Assembly (NCBI GenBank): GCA_030653385.1
Contig: JAURZM010000069.1
Span: 1-64,000 of the forward strand
Reading direction: 5' to 3'
Length of the DNA: 64,000 nt
Source of the DNA: Rubrivivax sp.
GTDB taxonomy: Bacteria > Pseudomonadota > Gammaproteobacteria > Burkholderiales > Burkholderiaceae_C
Positions 1-12,267 of the stretch are shown piece by piece; within the stretch, counting starts at the first letter, position 1, and each line of letters starts with the position of its first letter. A program made the translations under genes and the position numbers. The notes under the pieces are model-generated. The model searched no databases and was not told where the DNA came from. It worked only from the letters and a program-made list of their open reading frames with translations.

Positions 1-1049
1 GGCCTCTTCGTTCGTGCCCTTGGCCGAACCAAAGCCGGCCACCGGGCCCTGGCGCCCGCGGGCGGTGGTGCTGGCCATCGCCTGCTTGAAACCATTCGCG
101 GCCACGTCCAGCGCTTCGTCCCAGCTCGCTTCGCGAAAGAGTTCGCGCCAGTCGCGGCGCATCACTGACTGTGGATCCTTCGGTGCATCGGCGCGGCGAA
201 TCAGCGGGCGCGTGAGCCGCTCGGGGCTGTGTGCGTAGTCGAATCCAAAGCGGCCCTTGACGCACAGACGGCCTTCATTGGCCGGGCCGGCGATGCCTTC
301 GACGTGTTCGATCTTTTCGTCACTCACGTGGTACGTGAGCTGGCATCCCACGCCGCAGAACGGGCAGACGGAGTCGACCTGCTTCTGGGAAGCCTGTGCG
401 TACGCACCGTTGGCCGGCGCGATGGCGCCCGTGGGGCAGGCCTGAACACATTCACCGCAGGCCACGCAGGTGCTGGCACCCATGGGGTCGTTCTGGTCGA
501 ACACGATCTGCGCGTGGCCACCGCGAAACGCGAGACCCAGCACGTCGTTGCCCTGCGTTTCGCGGCAGGCGCGGATGCAGCGCGTGCACTGGATGCAGGC
601 GTCGAGGTTGACGGTCATGGCCGGATGACTCAGGTCTTGCGCGGCGGCGGGACGGGCGGGGAATCGCCCTGCCCTCGCACCCGCGATACCGGCCCAATGC
701 ACCAGTTCGCTGTCGTGCTTGAGCGCGGCCGTGTCCGGCGCATCCGACAGCAGCAGCTCCAGCACCGTCTTCTGTGCCGCCGCCGCGCGCGGGCTGTCGG
801 TGGTGACCACCATGCCCGGCGTGGGAGAGCGGCAGCACGAGGGTGCGAGCACGCGCTCGCCCGCGATCTCCACCACGCAGGCGCGGCAGTTGCCGGGGCT
901 GCGCAGGCCGTCCTGGTGGCACAGGTGCGGCACGGCCACACCGGCGCGCTGCGCGGCCTTGAGCAGGGTCTCGCCCGGCGCGGCTTCCACCGCGCGGCCG
1001 TTGAGCGTGAAGGCGATCGGGGCCGAGTGTTCGGGCAAGTCGTTGGTCT

Positions 1050-1053
<4 letters not shown>
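1..1053 (-). CDS. fdsA: NAD-dependent formate dehydrogenase, alpha (catalytic) subunit, N-terminal part
   Basis: The frame runs off the left edge, so only about 351 N-terminal codons are present and the 3' end is missing. The protein oxidises formate to CO2 at a Mo- or W-bis-pyranopterin centre. Cofactor ligands are visible in order: an N-terminal [2Fe-2S] ferredoxin domain (C45, C56, C59, C73/74), two [4Fe-4S] clusters (C153/156/159/163 and C196/199/202/206), then the cluster that opens the molybdopterin oxidoreductase domain (CPFCGVGC at 230-237 and C264). This is the layout of soluble FdsA/FDH1-type alpha subunits and NuoG. The ATG overlaps the beta-subunit stop by four bases (ATGA), so the two are translationally coupled. 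The active-site Cys or Sec residue is not visible from this fragment. Confidence 0.93.
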
Positions 1054-2765
<1,712 letters not shown>

Positions 2766-2786
2766 CCGCGGAGCCTAGCACCGGCA

Positions 2787-2822
2787 CCGGGTTTTAATAT
2801 GTTCTTCATTGCATAAACCCGG
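2787..2822. promoter_or_regulatory. Candidate operator (8-bp inverted repeat) between the FDH operon and its regulator
   Basis: CCGGGTTT (2787-2794) and AAACCCGG (2815-2822) form a perfect 8-bp inverted repeat. The 20-bp spacer is AT-rich (TAATATG...CATTGC), which stands out in this GC-rich DNA. It occupies most of the 68-bp gap between two divergent genes. A role as the binding site of the adjacent ModE-like regulator is inferred from position and symmetry only. Confidence 0.4.
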
Positions 2823-2833
2823 GCCCTTCCGCC

Positions 2834-3904
2834 ATGCTGCGCATCACCCTGCAACCCCGATGGCACATCAGCCAGGACGACAGCCTCACGCTGGACGCCA
2901 ACACCTTGCTGCAGCTGCTGGCGGCGGTGCAGGCCTCGGGCAGCATCTCGCAGGCGGGCCGCGAACTCGGTCTCTCGTACCGCCACGCCTGGGGTCTGCT
3001 GCAGCAGGCTGAAGCGCTGTTTGGCCAGCCCCTGCTGGTGCGCGGGCGGGGGCGCGGCTCGGCACTCACCGAGCTGGGCGAAAAACTCATCTGGGCCGAT
3101 GCCCGCATCGGAGCGCGGCTGCAGCCGCTGCTGGAATCCCTGGCCTCGGAACTCGAAGGTGAACTCGGGCGCGTGCAGCGCCGCCAGCGCGCAGTGCCGC
3201 GCCTGCACGCCAGCCACGGGTTTGCCGTGGCCGCGTTGCGTGAGCAATTGGCTGCGCGCCAGGTACCAGTGGAACTGCGCTACCGCAACAGCCTGGAAGC
3301 CGTGGCCGCACTCGCGCAGGGCGACTGCGAGCTGGCGGGCTTTCACGTGCCGCTGGGCGAATTCGAGGCGGCCGCGGCGCAGCGCTATTTGCCCTGGCTC
3401 CAGCGCGACCAGCACCTGCTGGTGCACCTGGCGGTGCGCACGCAAGGTTTGTTCGTGGCTCCCGGCAACCCGAAAGGCATTCAGGGCCTGGCAGACCTCA
3501 CGCGTCGTGGCTTGCGCTTCGTCAACCGGCCCGATGGTTCAGGCACACGCGTGCTGACCGACCTGCTGCTGCAGCGCCACGGCATCGATGCGCGCGCGGT
3601 GACCGGTTTTGACAACACCGAGCTGACGCATGCCGGTGTGGCCGCCTATGTGGCCAGCGGCATGGCCGATGTGGGCATCGGCGTGCAGACCGCCGCGCAC
3701 CGCTTCGGCCTGCACTTCATCCCGCTGCTGAAAGAGCGCTACTTCTTCGCCGTGCCACCCGACGCGATGGACCGCGCGGAACTGCGGCCGGTGCTCACCG
3801 TGCTGCGCTCACCGGCGTTCCGCTCGCGTGTGGCCGCGCTGCAGGGCTACGAGGCGGCGAATACCGGGCAGGTGATGGCGCTGGGCGAAGCCTTCCCGGA
3901 CTGA
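2834..3904 (+). CDS. ModE-like transcriptional regulator with PBP-like sensor domain (FDH regulator)
   Basis: The 356-residue protein starts with a LysR/ModE-type winged helix (recognition region about residues 35-60, SGSISQAGRELGLSYRHAWG; wing around VRGRGRGSALTELG). From about residue 120 it has a periplasmic-binding-protein-like domain (PF12727 type), recognisable from GFDNTELTHAG and MADVGIGVQTAAHRFGL, in place of the molybdate-binding Mop domain of classical ModE. Proteins of this build often sit next to Mo/W enzymes. Divergence from the formate dehydrogenase operon suggests that it controls that operon, perhaps in response to molybdate, tungstate or formate. The effector cannot be read from sequence. 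Confidence 0.85.
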   Translation: MLRITLQPRWHISQDDSLTLDANTLLQLLAAVQASGSISQAGRELGLSYRHAWGLLQQAEALFGQPLLVRGRGRGSALTELGEKLIWADARIGARLQPLLESLASELEGELGRVQRRQRAVPRLHASHGFAVAALREQLAARQVPVELRYRNSLEAVAALAQGDCELAGFHVPLGEFEAAAAQRYLPWLQRDQHLLVHLAVRTQGLFVAPGNPKGIQGLADLTRRGLRFVNRPDGSGTRVLTDLLLQRHGIDARAVTGFDNTELTHAGVAAYVASGMADVGIGVQTAAHRFGLHFIPLLKERYFFAVPPDAMDRAELRPVLTVLRSPAFRSRVAALQGYEAANTGQVMALGEAFPD

Positions 3905-3905
3905 C

Positions 3906-5171
3906 TCAAGCGGCCACAACGCCAGCACGCTCCAGCATGGCGTGCAGCAGCACGTTGCAGCCGGCGGTGATGTGCGCGGGCTTCGCGTCTTCGATCTCGT
4001 TGTGGCTGATGCCGTCCTTGCAGGGAATGAAGATCATGCCGGCCGGCGCCAGTTGCCCGGCGTAAATGGCGTCGTGCCCGGCGCCCGAGACCACCGGCAT
4101 GTGGCTCAGACCCAGCTGCTCGGCCGCGCCCTGAACGGCCTGCACACAACCGGCGTCGAACGGCTGCGCCGCGTAGCTGGACACCTGCTCGATGCCGATC
4201 GCCATGCCGGTTTCTGTGCTCAGGCGCGCAGCGAGCGCACGCACTTCCGCCACCTGCTGGTCCACCAGCGCGTCGGTGCTGTTGCGCAGGTCGATGGAGA
4301 ACTTCACCTGGCCCGGAATCACGTTGCGGCTGTTGGGGTGCACCTGCACCATGCCCACGGTGCCGCGACCGTGCGGACCGTGGCGCAGCGCCGAGGCCAC
4401 CACCTCCTGCATGAGGTGGGTGGCCACCTGCAGTGCGTCGCGCCGCAGCGCCATGGGCGTGGGGCCGGCGTGTGCCTCCATGCCGGTCACGGTGCAGTCA
4501 AACCAGCGGATGCCGAGCACGCCGTGCACCACGCCGATGGTGACGTCGGCGTCTTCGAGCACCGGGCCTTGTTCGATGTGGGCCTCGAAGTAGGCGCCGA
4601 TGGGGTGGTCGCCCGGCTCCTGCTCGCCGATGTAGCCGATGCGCTCCAGTTCCTCGCGCACGGTCTTGCCGTCGGTGTCGCGCGCGGCGTAGGCGTGTTC
4701 CAGCGTGAAGGCTTTGGCGAACACGCCCGAGCCCATCATCACCGGCACGAAGCGTGAGCCTTCCTCGTTGGTCCAGAACGCGACCTCGATCGGCGCCTCG
4801 GTCTGGATGCCGTGGTCGTTGAGCGTGCGCACCACCTCGATGCCGGCCAGCACACCGTAGTTGCCGTCGAACTTGCCGCCGGTGGGCTGGGTGTCGATGT
4901 GGCTGCCGGTCATGATGGGCGGCAGGCTGTTGTCGCGGCCGGGCCGGCGCATGAAGCCGTTGCCGATGCGGTCGATGGTCACGGTCATGCCCGCTTCTCG
5001 CGCCCAGCGCGTGACGAGGTCGCGGCCCTGTTTGTCCAGGTCAGTCAGCGTCAGGCGGCAGACACCGCCCTTGGGCGTGGCGCCGATGGTGGCCAGTTCC
5101 ATCAGGCTCGCCCACAGGCGCTGGCCGTCGATGCGCAGCCCGTCGATCGGGGGTTTGGTCTTCATGTCCAT
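3906..5171 (-). CDS. pydC: Zn-dependent N-carbamoyl amidohydrolase, probable beta-ureidopropionase
   Basis: This 421-residue M20-type metal hydrolase belongs to the hydantoinase/carbamoylase (AmaB, allantoate amidohydrolase) family. Metal-site signatures are GSHIDTQPTGGKFDG (H91, D102), TNEEGSRF (about residues 135-142), EAHIEQGP and, near the end, SGAGHDAIYAG. METHAG-like 'MEAHAGPTPM' marks the dimerisation lid. As last gene of the preT-preA-hydA operon it most likely hydrolyses N-carbamoyl-beta-alanine or N-carbamoyl-beta-aminoisobutyrate to the beta-amino acid, CO2 and ammonia. The family alone would also allow L-carbamoylase or ureidoglycolate activity; the context decides. Ten bases separate it from hydA, and AAGGATG precedes the ATG. 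Confidence 0.9.
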   Translation of the reverse strand: MDMKTKPPIDGLRIDGQRLWASLMELATIGATPKGGVCRLTLTDLDKQGRDLVTRWAREAGMTVTIDRIGNGFMRRPGRDNSLPPIMTGSHIDTQPTGGKFDGNYGVLAGIEVVRTLNDHGIQTEAPIEVAFWTNEEGSRFVPVMMGSGVFAKAFTLEHAYAARDTDGKTVREELERIGYIGEQEPGDHPIGAYFEAHIEQGPVLEDADVTIGVVHGVLGIRWFDCTVTGMEAHAGPTPMALRRDALQVATHLMQEVVASALRHGPHGRGTVGMVQVHPNSRNVIPGQVKFSIDLRNSTDALVDQQVAEVRALAARLSTETGMAIGIEQVSSYAAQPFDAGCVQAVQGAAEQLGLSHMPVVSGAGHDAIYAGQLAPAGMIFIPCKDGISHNEIEDAKPAHITAGCNVLLHAMLERAGVVAA

Positions 5172-5181
5172 GTTGGCATCC

Positions 5182-7987
<2,806 letters not shown>

Positions 7988-8015
7988 GTGATGGGCTCCT
8001 TGGTCGCTGGGCGGG

Positions 8016-9365
8016 TCAGGCGGTCAGGCTGGCGTGCATCGCCAACGCCGCGCGCTTGCCGTCCTCGACGGCTTCGACCGTCAGGTCGCGGCCGCCGGCA
8101 CGGGCGTCACCGCCGGCCCAGATGCCAGGCACGCTGGTGTGGCCTTCGGCGTCGGCCTGGATGCGGCCACCGGACAAGGTGAGGCCGCTGCCAGCGAGCA
8201 CGCTGTCGTCCAGGCGCTGGCCGATGGCCTTGAAGACCAAGTCGGCGACCAGCCGCTCTTCGCCTTCGCCAATGGCAGCGCCACGGGCAAAACGCACCGC
8301 GCTGACGTGGCCGTCGCCAACGATTGCCACCGGCGTCATCCAGTGGTGGATGCTCACGCCGTGGGTCAGCGCCCATTCCTGTTCGGCGCCGCTGGCCGAC
8401 ATCTGTTCGGGCCCGCGCCGATAGACCAGGTGCACTTCCTCTGCGCCGAGCAGCTTGCTTTGCACGGCGGCGTCCACCGCCGTCATGCCACCGCCGATGA
8501 CCACCACGCGGCGGCCGATGGGCAGTTGCGCGGGGTCGGCGGCCTGGCGCAGGTCGGCAATGAAGTCGACCGCGTCGCGCACACCCGACAGGTTTTCGCC
8601 GGGAATGCCCAGCCGGTGCGTGGCTGCCAGGCCCAGGGCCAGGTAGACCGCGTCGAAGCCTTCGCGCAGGGCCTGCAACTGGGCCGCCGTTTCCAGGCGC
8701 CACCGGGTTTGCAGCGTGATGCCGCCAATCTGCATCAGCCAGTTCAGTTCGGCCTGCGCAAAGCCGCCAGCCATCTTGTAGGTGGCCAGGCCGTATTCGT
8801 TCAGGCCGCCACCCGCGGGGCGGGCGTCGTGCACCACCACTTCGTGGCCCAGCCGCGCCAGGCCAAACGCACAAGCCAGGCCAGCCGGCCCGGCGCCGAC
8901 GATGGCTACCCGCTTGCCCGTAGACCCTGCGCGGGTGAACAGCGCGGTCACGGGTTTGTCCATCACCGCGTCCACCGCATAACGCTGCAGCCGGCCGATG
9001 GCCACCGGCGTGCCCTGCCCAACACCCCCCTGGTGATGGCGCACGCAAACCTGTTCACACAGCTCTTCCGTCGGGCAGACCCGCGCGCAGGTGCCGCCCA
9101 GCGGGTTGGCCTGCAGGATGGCCCGCGCGGCGCCGCGCAGGTTGTCTTCGGCGATGCGGCGGATGAAGCTGGGCACGTCGATGCCGGTGGGGCAGGCGGT
9201 CATGCACGGCGCGTCGTGGCAGTACAGGCACCGCTCGGCTTCCACCAGCGCCTGCGTGCGGCTCAGCCGCGGGCTGGCGTCGGCGAAGGCGGTGGCGTAT
9301 TCGCTGGCCGTGCGGCGGCCGGCCTTCACGTCGGGGGCGGATGCGGTCGCAGAAAACGGGGCCAT
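8016..9365 (-). CDS. preT: Dihydropyrimidine dehydrogenase subunit PreT (NADH-dependent, FeS/FAD)
   Basis: This 449-residue subunit of the glutamate-synthase beta-chain family feeds NADH electrons to PreA. The N-terminal alpha-helical FeS domain carries CLYCHDAPCMTACPTGIDVP (C46, C49, C54, C58) and a second set around GGTCARVCPTEELCEQVC. The FAD dinucleotide fold is AIVGAGPAGLACAFGLARLG, the NAD(P) fold VVVIGGGMTAVDAA, and the C-terminal FAD contact GIWAGGDA. I place the start at the ATG at 9365, which has a strong GGAAGGA site five bases upstream; the frame stays open for 82 more codons but they look non-coding and would swallow the operator. It heads the leftward pyrimidine operon. Confidence 0.95.
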   Translation of the reverse strand: MAPFSATASAPDVKAGRRTASEYATAFADASPRLSRTQALVEAERCLYCHDAPCMTACPTGIDVPSFIRRIAEDNLRGAARAILQANPLGGTCARVCPTEELCEQVCVRHHQGGVGQGTPVAIGRLQRYAVDAVMDKPVTALFTRAGSTGKRVAIVGAGPAGLACAFGLARLGHEVVVHDARPAGGGLNEYGLATYKMAGGFAQAELNWLMQIGGITLQTRWRLETAAQLQALREGFDAVYLALGLAATHRLGIPGENLSGVRDAVDFIADLRQAADPAQLPIGRRVVVIGGGMTAVDAAVQSKLLGAEEVHLVYRRGPEQMSASGAEQEWALTHGVSIHHWMTPVAIVGDGHVSAVRFARGAAIGEGEERLVADLVFKAIGQRLDDSVLAGSGLTLSGGRIQADAEGHTSVPGIWAGGDARAGGRDLTVEAVEDGKRAALAMHASLTA

Positions 9366-9402
9366 GGCAGTCCTTCCAGGGGTCGGCGGCGGCGCCAAGA
9401 AG

Positions 9403-9418
9403 CTGACCGTTTGGTCAG
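9403..9418. promoter_or_regulatory. RutR-type operator O1
   Basis: CTGACC-GTTT-GGTCAG is a perfect palindrome with 6-bp arms and a 4-bp centre. It fits the E. coli RutR consensus TTGACCA-NN-TGGTCAA in its TGACC-N4-GGTCA core. It lies 38 bp upstream of the preT ATG and immediately downstream of a TATGAT -10-like element (minus strand), so a bound repressor should block transcription initiation. The likely ligand protein is the RutR-like TetR regulator encoded at 13292-13966. Confidence 0.7.
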
Positions 9419-9617
9419 GTCTGAAGATCATACGCAACGGGCATGCCAGCCAGAGCACGGGTTCGCCCGGGGCTGGCGCACCCCGGGAAGGGCCGTTGCA
9501 CCGAAGTGCGGCGACCGCGAACCGGCGCAGTGCGTCGGCGTGGGCTTGTTCGGACCCGTGCGGGTTTTCCAGCGCCACCGCCCTGGCATGAAACTGGCTG
9601 ACCCGCTTCACAATAAG

Positions 9618-9633
9618 CTGACCAACTGGTTAG
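9618..9633. promoter_or_regulatory. RutR-type operator O2
   Basis: CTGACC-AACT-GGTTAG is a near-perfect palindrome with one mismatch between arms. It matches the RutR core TGACCANNTGGTCA at 13 of 14 positions counted by eye, NN included. It lies about 42 bp upstream of the GTG start of the transporter ATPase, where it would control the rightward arm. It has the same arm spacing as O1. Confidence 0.68.
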
Positions 9634-9674
9634 GTTTCCATCGCGCCAAGGCGCCCTGCCTTTTTCCTACTTCC

Positions 9675-10469
9675 GTGCCCCCACCCGCCCCTTCAACAGC
9701 TGCCGTCACCGTGCAACGTGCCAGCGTCGTGTACGCGACGGCCGACGCGCCGGTGCACGCGCTGAGCGCCATCGACCTGACCATCGCCCCCGGCGAGTTC
9801 GTGTCGCTCATCGGCCCTTCGGGCTGCGGCAAGACCACGCTGCTGCGGGTCATCGCCGACCTCGAACCCATCAGCGCCGGCCAGGTGCAGGTCAACGGGA
9901 TGAGCCCGCACGATGCGCGCCTGGGGCGTGCGTATGGCTACGTCTTCCAGTCGCCGGCGCTGTTTCCGTGGCGCACGGTGCTGGCCAATGTGATGCTGCC
10001 GCTGCAGATCCAGGGCCGCAGCGCAGCCGACTGCCGTGCCGTGGCGCTGGAACAGCTGTCGCGGGTGGGCTTGACGGGCTTCGAAGGCAAGTACCCCTGG
10101 CAGCTGTCGGGTGGCATGCAGCAGCGGGTGTCGATCGCCCGCGCGCTGGGTTTCGAGCCGCGCATCCTGATGATGGACGAGCCCTTCGGCGCGCTGGACG
10201 AAATCACCCGCGACGGCCTGAACCAGCAACTGCAGCAGCTGTGGCAGCGCGAGAAGCGCACCGTCGTCTTCGTCACCCATTCCATCGCCGAGGCGGTGTA
10301 TCTGTCTACGCGCATCGTCGTGATGTCGCCACGGCCGGGGCGCATCCTGAAGGTCATTGTGTCCACCTTGCCCGACGACAGGCAGCTGGCCATGCGCGAC
10401 TCCCCCGCCTTCCTGGCACTGGCGCACCAGGTGCGCGAAGCGCTGGCCGAAGGCCACGCCTTCGATTGA
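9675..10469 (+). CDS. ABC transporter ATPase, nitrate/sulfonate/pyrimidine-type importer
   Basis: The 264-residue ATPase of the SsuB/TauB/ThiZ class shows Walker A GPSGCGKTT, the Q-loop VFQSPALFPW, the signature LSGGMQQRVS, Walker B ILMMDEPFGALD and the H-loop VTHSIAEAV. It energises uptake through the two permeases downstream. The start is a GTG at 9675, chosen because it gives a normal length and leaves operator O2 outside the gene; no strong ribosome site is visible, so the start is not certain. Its stop shares one base with the next ATG (TGATG). Position opposite the preT operon suggests a pyrimidine or related N-heterocycle substrate. Confidence 0.9.
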   Translation: MPPPAPSTAAVTVQRASVVYATADAPVHALSAIDLTIAPGEFVSLIGPSGCGKTTLLRVIADLEPISAGQVQVNGMSPHDARLGRAYGYVFQSPALFPWRTVLANVMLPLQIQGRSAADCRAVALEQLSRVGLTGFEGKYPWQLSGGMQQRVSIARALGFEPRILMMDEPFGALDEITRDGLNQQLQQLWQREKRTVVFVTHSIAEAVYLSTRIVVMSPRPGRILKVIVSTLPDDRQLAMRDSPAFLALAHQVREALAEGHAFD

Positions 10470-11359
10470 TGGCCACCTTGCAGCGCACAGCCATCCCCTG
10501 GCGCGAACAGCTGCTGCCGGTGAGCGTCGTGCTGGCTGCGGTGCTGCTGCTCTGGTACGCCGGCGCCGTGGGCCTGAACGCCCAGGGCGCTATCGAACGC
10601 GTGCTCACACCCAAGGGCCCGTACACCACGGCCGAACTGATCGCCAGCACCTGGGCCATGGAACGCCCGGTGCTGCCGGTGCCGCACCAGGTGGCGCTGG
10701 ACCTGTGGGCCAGCATCACCGAAAACGAACTCACCTCGCCGCGCAACCTGCTGTACCACGTGGCCGTGACCGCGCAGTCCACGCTGGTGGGCTTCGTGCT
10801 GGGCACTTTGCTGGGCGTGGTGCTGGCCGCCGCCATCGTTCATTCGCGCACGCTGGACCGCGCGCTGCTGCCCTGGATCGTGGCCAGCCAGACGGTGCCG
10901 GTGCTGGCCATCGCGCCCATCGTGCTGGTGCTGCTGGGCAGCCTGGGTTTCAGCGGCGTTGCGCCAAAGGCCACGATTGCGATGTACCTGTGTTTCTTCC
11001 CCGTCACCGTGGCCATGGTGCAGGGCCTGCGTGCACCGCAGCGCATCGAAACCGAGCTGATGCACACCTATGCCGCCAGCCGCTTGCAGGCCTTCTGGAT
11101 GTTGCGCCTGCCTTCTGCCCTGCCCTTTCTATTTCCAGCGCTGCGCGTGGCCATCGCGGCCGGGCTGGTGGGTGCGATGGTGGCCGAGTTGCCCACCGGC
11201 GCGCAGGCAGGGCTTGGCGCAAGGTTGCTGACGGGGTCGTACTACGGCAACACCGTCGGCATCTGGTCGGCGCTGGTGCTGTCGGCCTTCCTGGGGCTGG
11301 CGCTGACCGCCGCCGTGGCCGGTGTCGAAAAACTCGTGCTGCGCAGGCAAGGCCGATGA
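10469..11359 (+). CDS. ABC transporter permease (SsuC/ThiX type), first subunit
   Basis: This is a 296-residue inner-membrane permease of the BPD_transp_1 family with about six hydrophobic segments (for example LLPVSVVLAAVLLLWYAG near the N terminus). The EAA-like loop that docks to the ATPase is around ELMHTYAASRLQAFWMLRLP. It overlaps the ATPase gene by one base and the next permease by four (ATGA), so the three are one tightly coupled operon. Two non-identical permeases suggest a heterodimeric channel, as in hydroxymethylpyrimidine-type importers. Confidence 0.9.
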   Translation: MATLQRTAIPWREQLLPVSVVLAAVLLLWYAGAVGLNAQGAIERVLTPKGPYTTAELIASTWAMERPVLPVPHQVALDLWASITENELTSPRNLLYHVAVTAQSTLVGFVLGTLLGVVLAAAIVHSRTLDRALLPWIVASQTVPVLAIAPIVLVLLGSLGFSGVAPKATIAMYLCFFPVTVAMVQGLRAPQRIETELMHTYAASRLQAFWMLRLPSALPFLFPALRVAIAAGLVGAMVAELPTGAQAGLGARLLTGSYYGNTVGIWSALVLSAFLGLALTAAVAGVEKLVLRRQGR

Positions 11360-12204
11360 CACCCCTCATCGCCATCGGTCTGGTGCTGGCCTTGCTGCTG
11401 GCGGGTTGGTCGGTGCGCCGTTGTGCCGCCATCGAAGGACCACGCTGGGCGGGCCCGCTGACGGCCGCGCTGTTCGGCCTGTGGGTGCTGTTTTTCTGGC
11501 AGGCGGGCGTGACGGTGTTCGAGGTGCCGCGTGTGCTGCTGCCGTCGCCGCTGCGCATCGTCGAGTCAATGATCGAACACGCGCACACGCTGGGCCGTGA
11601 CTTCGTGCAGACGGTGCTGAAGGCGGTGCTGGTGGGCTGGGTGCTGGGGTCGGGCCTGGGCTTCGCCGTCGGCGTGGCCATCGACCGCGCGCCCTTTCTG
11701 CAGCGCGGCCTGCTGCCGCTGGCATCGCTGACCAGCACCGTGCCGCTGGTGGCGGTGGCGCCGATCATGGTCATGTGGTTCGGCTTCGAGTGGCCGTCCA
11801 AGGCCGCCGTGGTGGTGCTGATGACCTTCTTCCCGATGCTCATCGCCACGCTGGCCGGTCTGCAGGCCGCCGGCAAACTGGAACGCGAGCTGATGCACAG
11901 CTACGCCGCCAGCTACGGCCGCACGCTGCTGGACCTGCGCCTGCCCTGTGCCGTGCCCTTCATCATGAGCGCGCTGAAGGTCAACGCCACCTTGGCGCTC
12001 ATCGGCGCCATCGTGGCCGAGTTTTTCGGCTCACCCACCGTCGGCCTGGGCTTTCGCATCAGCACCGAAGCCGCGCGCATGAACATGTCGCTGGTCTGGG
12101 GCGCCATCGTGGTGGCCGCCGTCACCGGCTCTGTCGCCTATGCCTTGCTGGTTTTGCTGGAACGCCGCTGGGCGTTCTGGCACCCTTCGGTGCGCGCTGG
12201 CTGA
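11356..12204 (+). CDS. ABC transporter permease (SsuC/ThiX type), second subunit
   Basis: A 282-residue multi-pass permease of the same family as its upstream neighbour and presumably its partner in the channel. The coupling loop is recognisable in ELMHSYAASYGRTLLDLRLP, nearly parallel to the sequence of the first permease. The N terminus starts with a hydrophobic helix (LIAIGLVLALLLAG). The ATG overlaps the previous stop as ATGA. About 60 bases separate it from the receptor gene. Confidence 0.9.
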   Translation: MTPLIAIGLVLALLLAGWSVRRCAAIEGPRWAGPLTAALFGLWVLFFWQAGVTVFEVPRVLLPSPLRIVESMIEHAHTLGRDFVQTVLKAVLVGWVLGSGLGFAVGVAIDRAPFLQRGLLPLASLTSTVPLVAVAPIMVMWFGFEWPSKAAVVVLMTFFPMLIATLAGLQAAGKLERELMHSYAASYGRTLLDLRLPCAVPFIMSALKVNATLALIGAIVAEFFGSPTVGLGFRISTEAARMNMSLVWGAIVVAAVTGSVAYALLVLLERRWAFWHPSVRAG

Positions 12205-12267
12205 GCGCACCGTGTTTCCCGCGTGTTTCCCGTTCGCCACCCACCACAACCCCCCAGGAGCTTTGCC

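Larger units (their letters stand above)
9366..9674. other. Divergent control region of the pyrimidine locus
   Basis: This 309-bp gap separates preT from the ABC-transporter ATPase gene. It contains two RutR-type palindromes (listed separately) and, on the minus strand, a TATGAT -10-like hexamer at 9427-9432. The left palindrome lies just downstream of that hexamer, where preT transcription would start. No convincing gene was seen in it; the open frames that cross it are extensions of the flanking genes. Confidence 0.6.
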
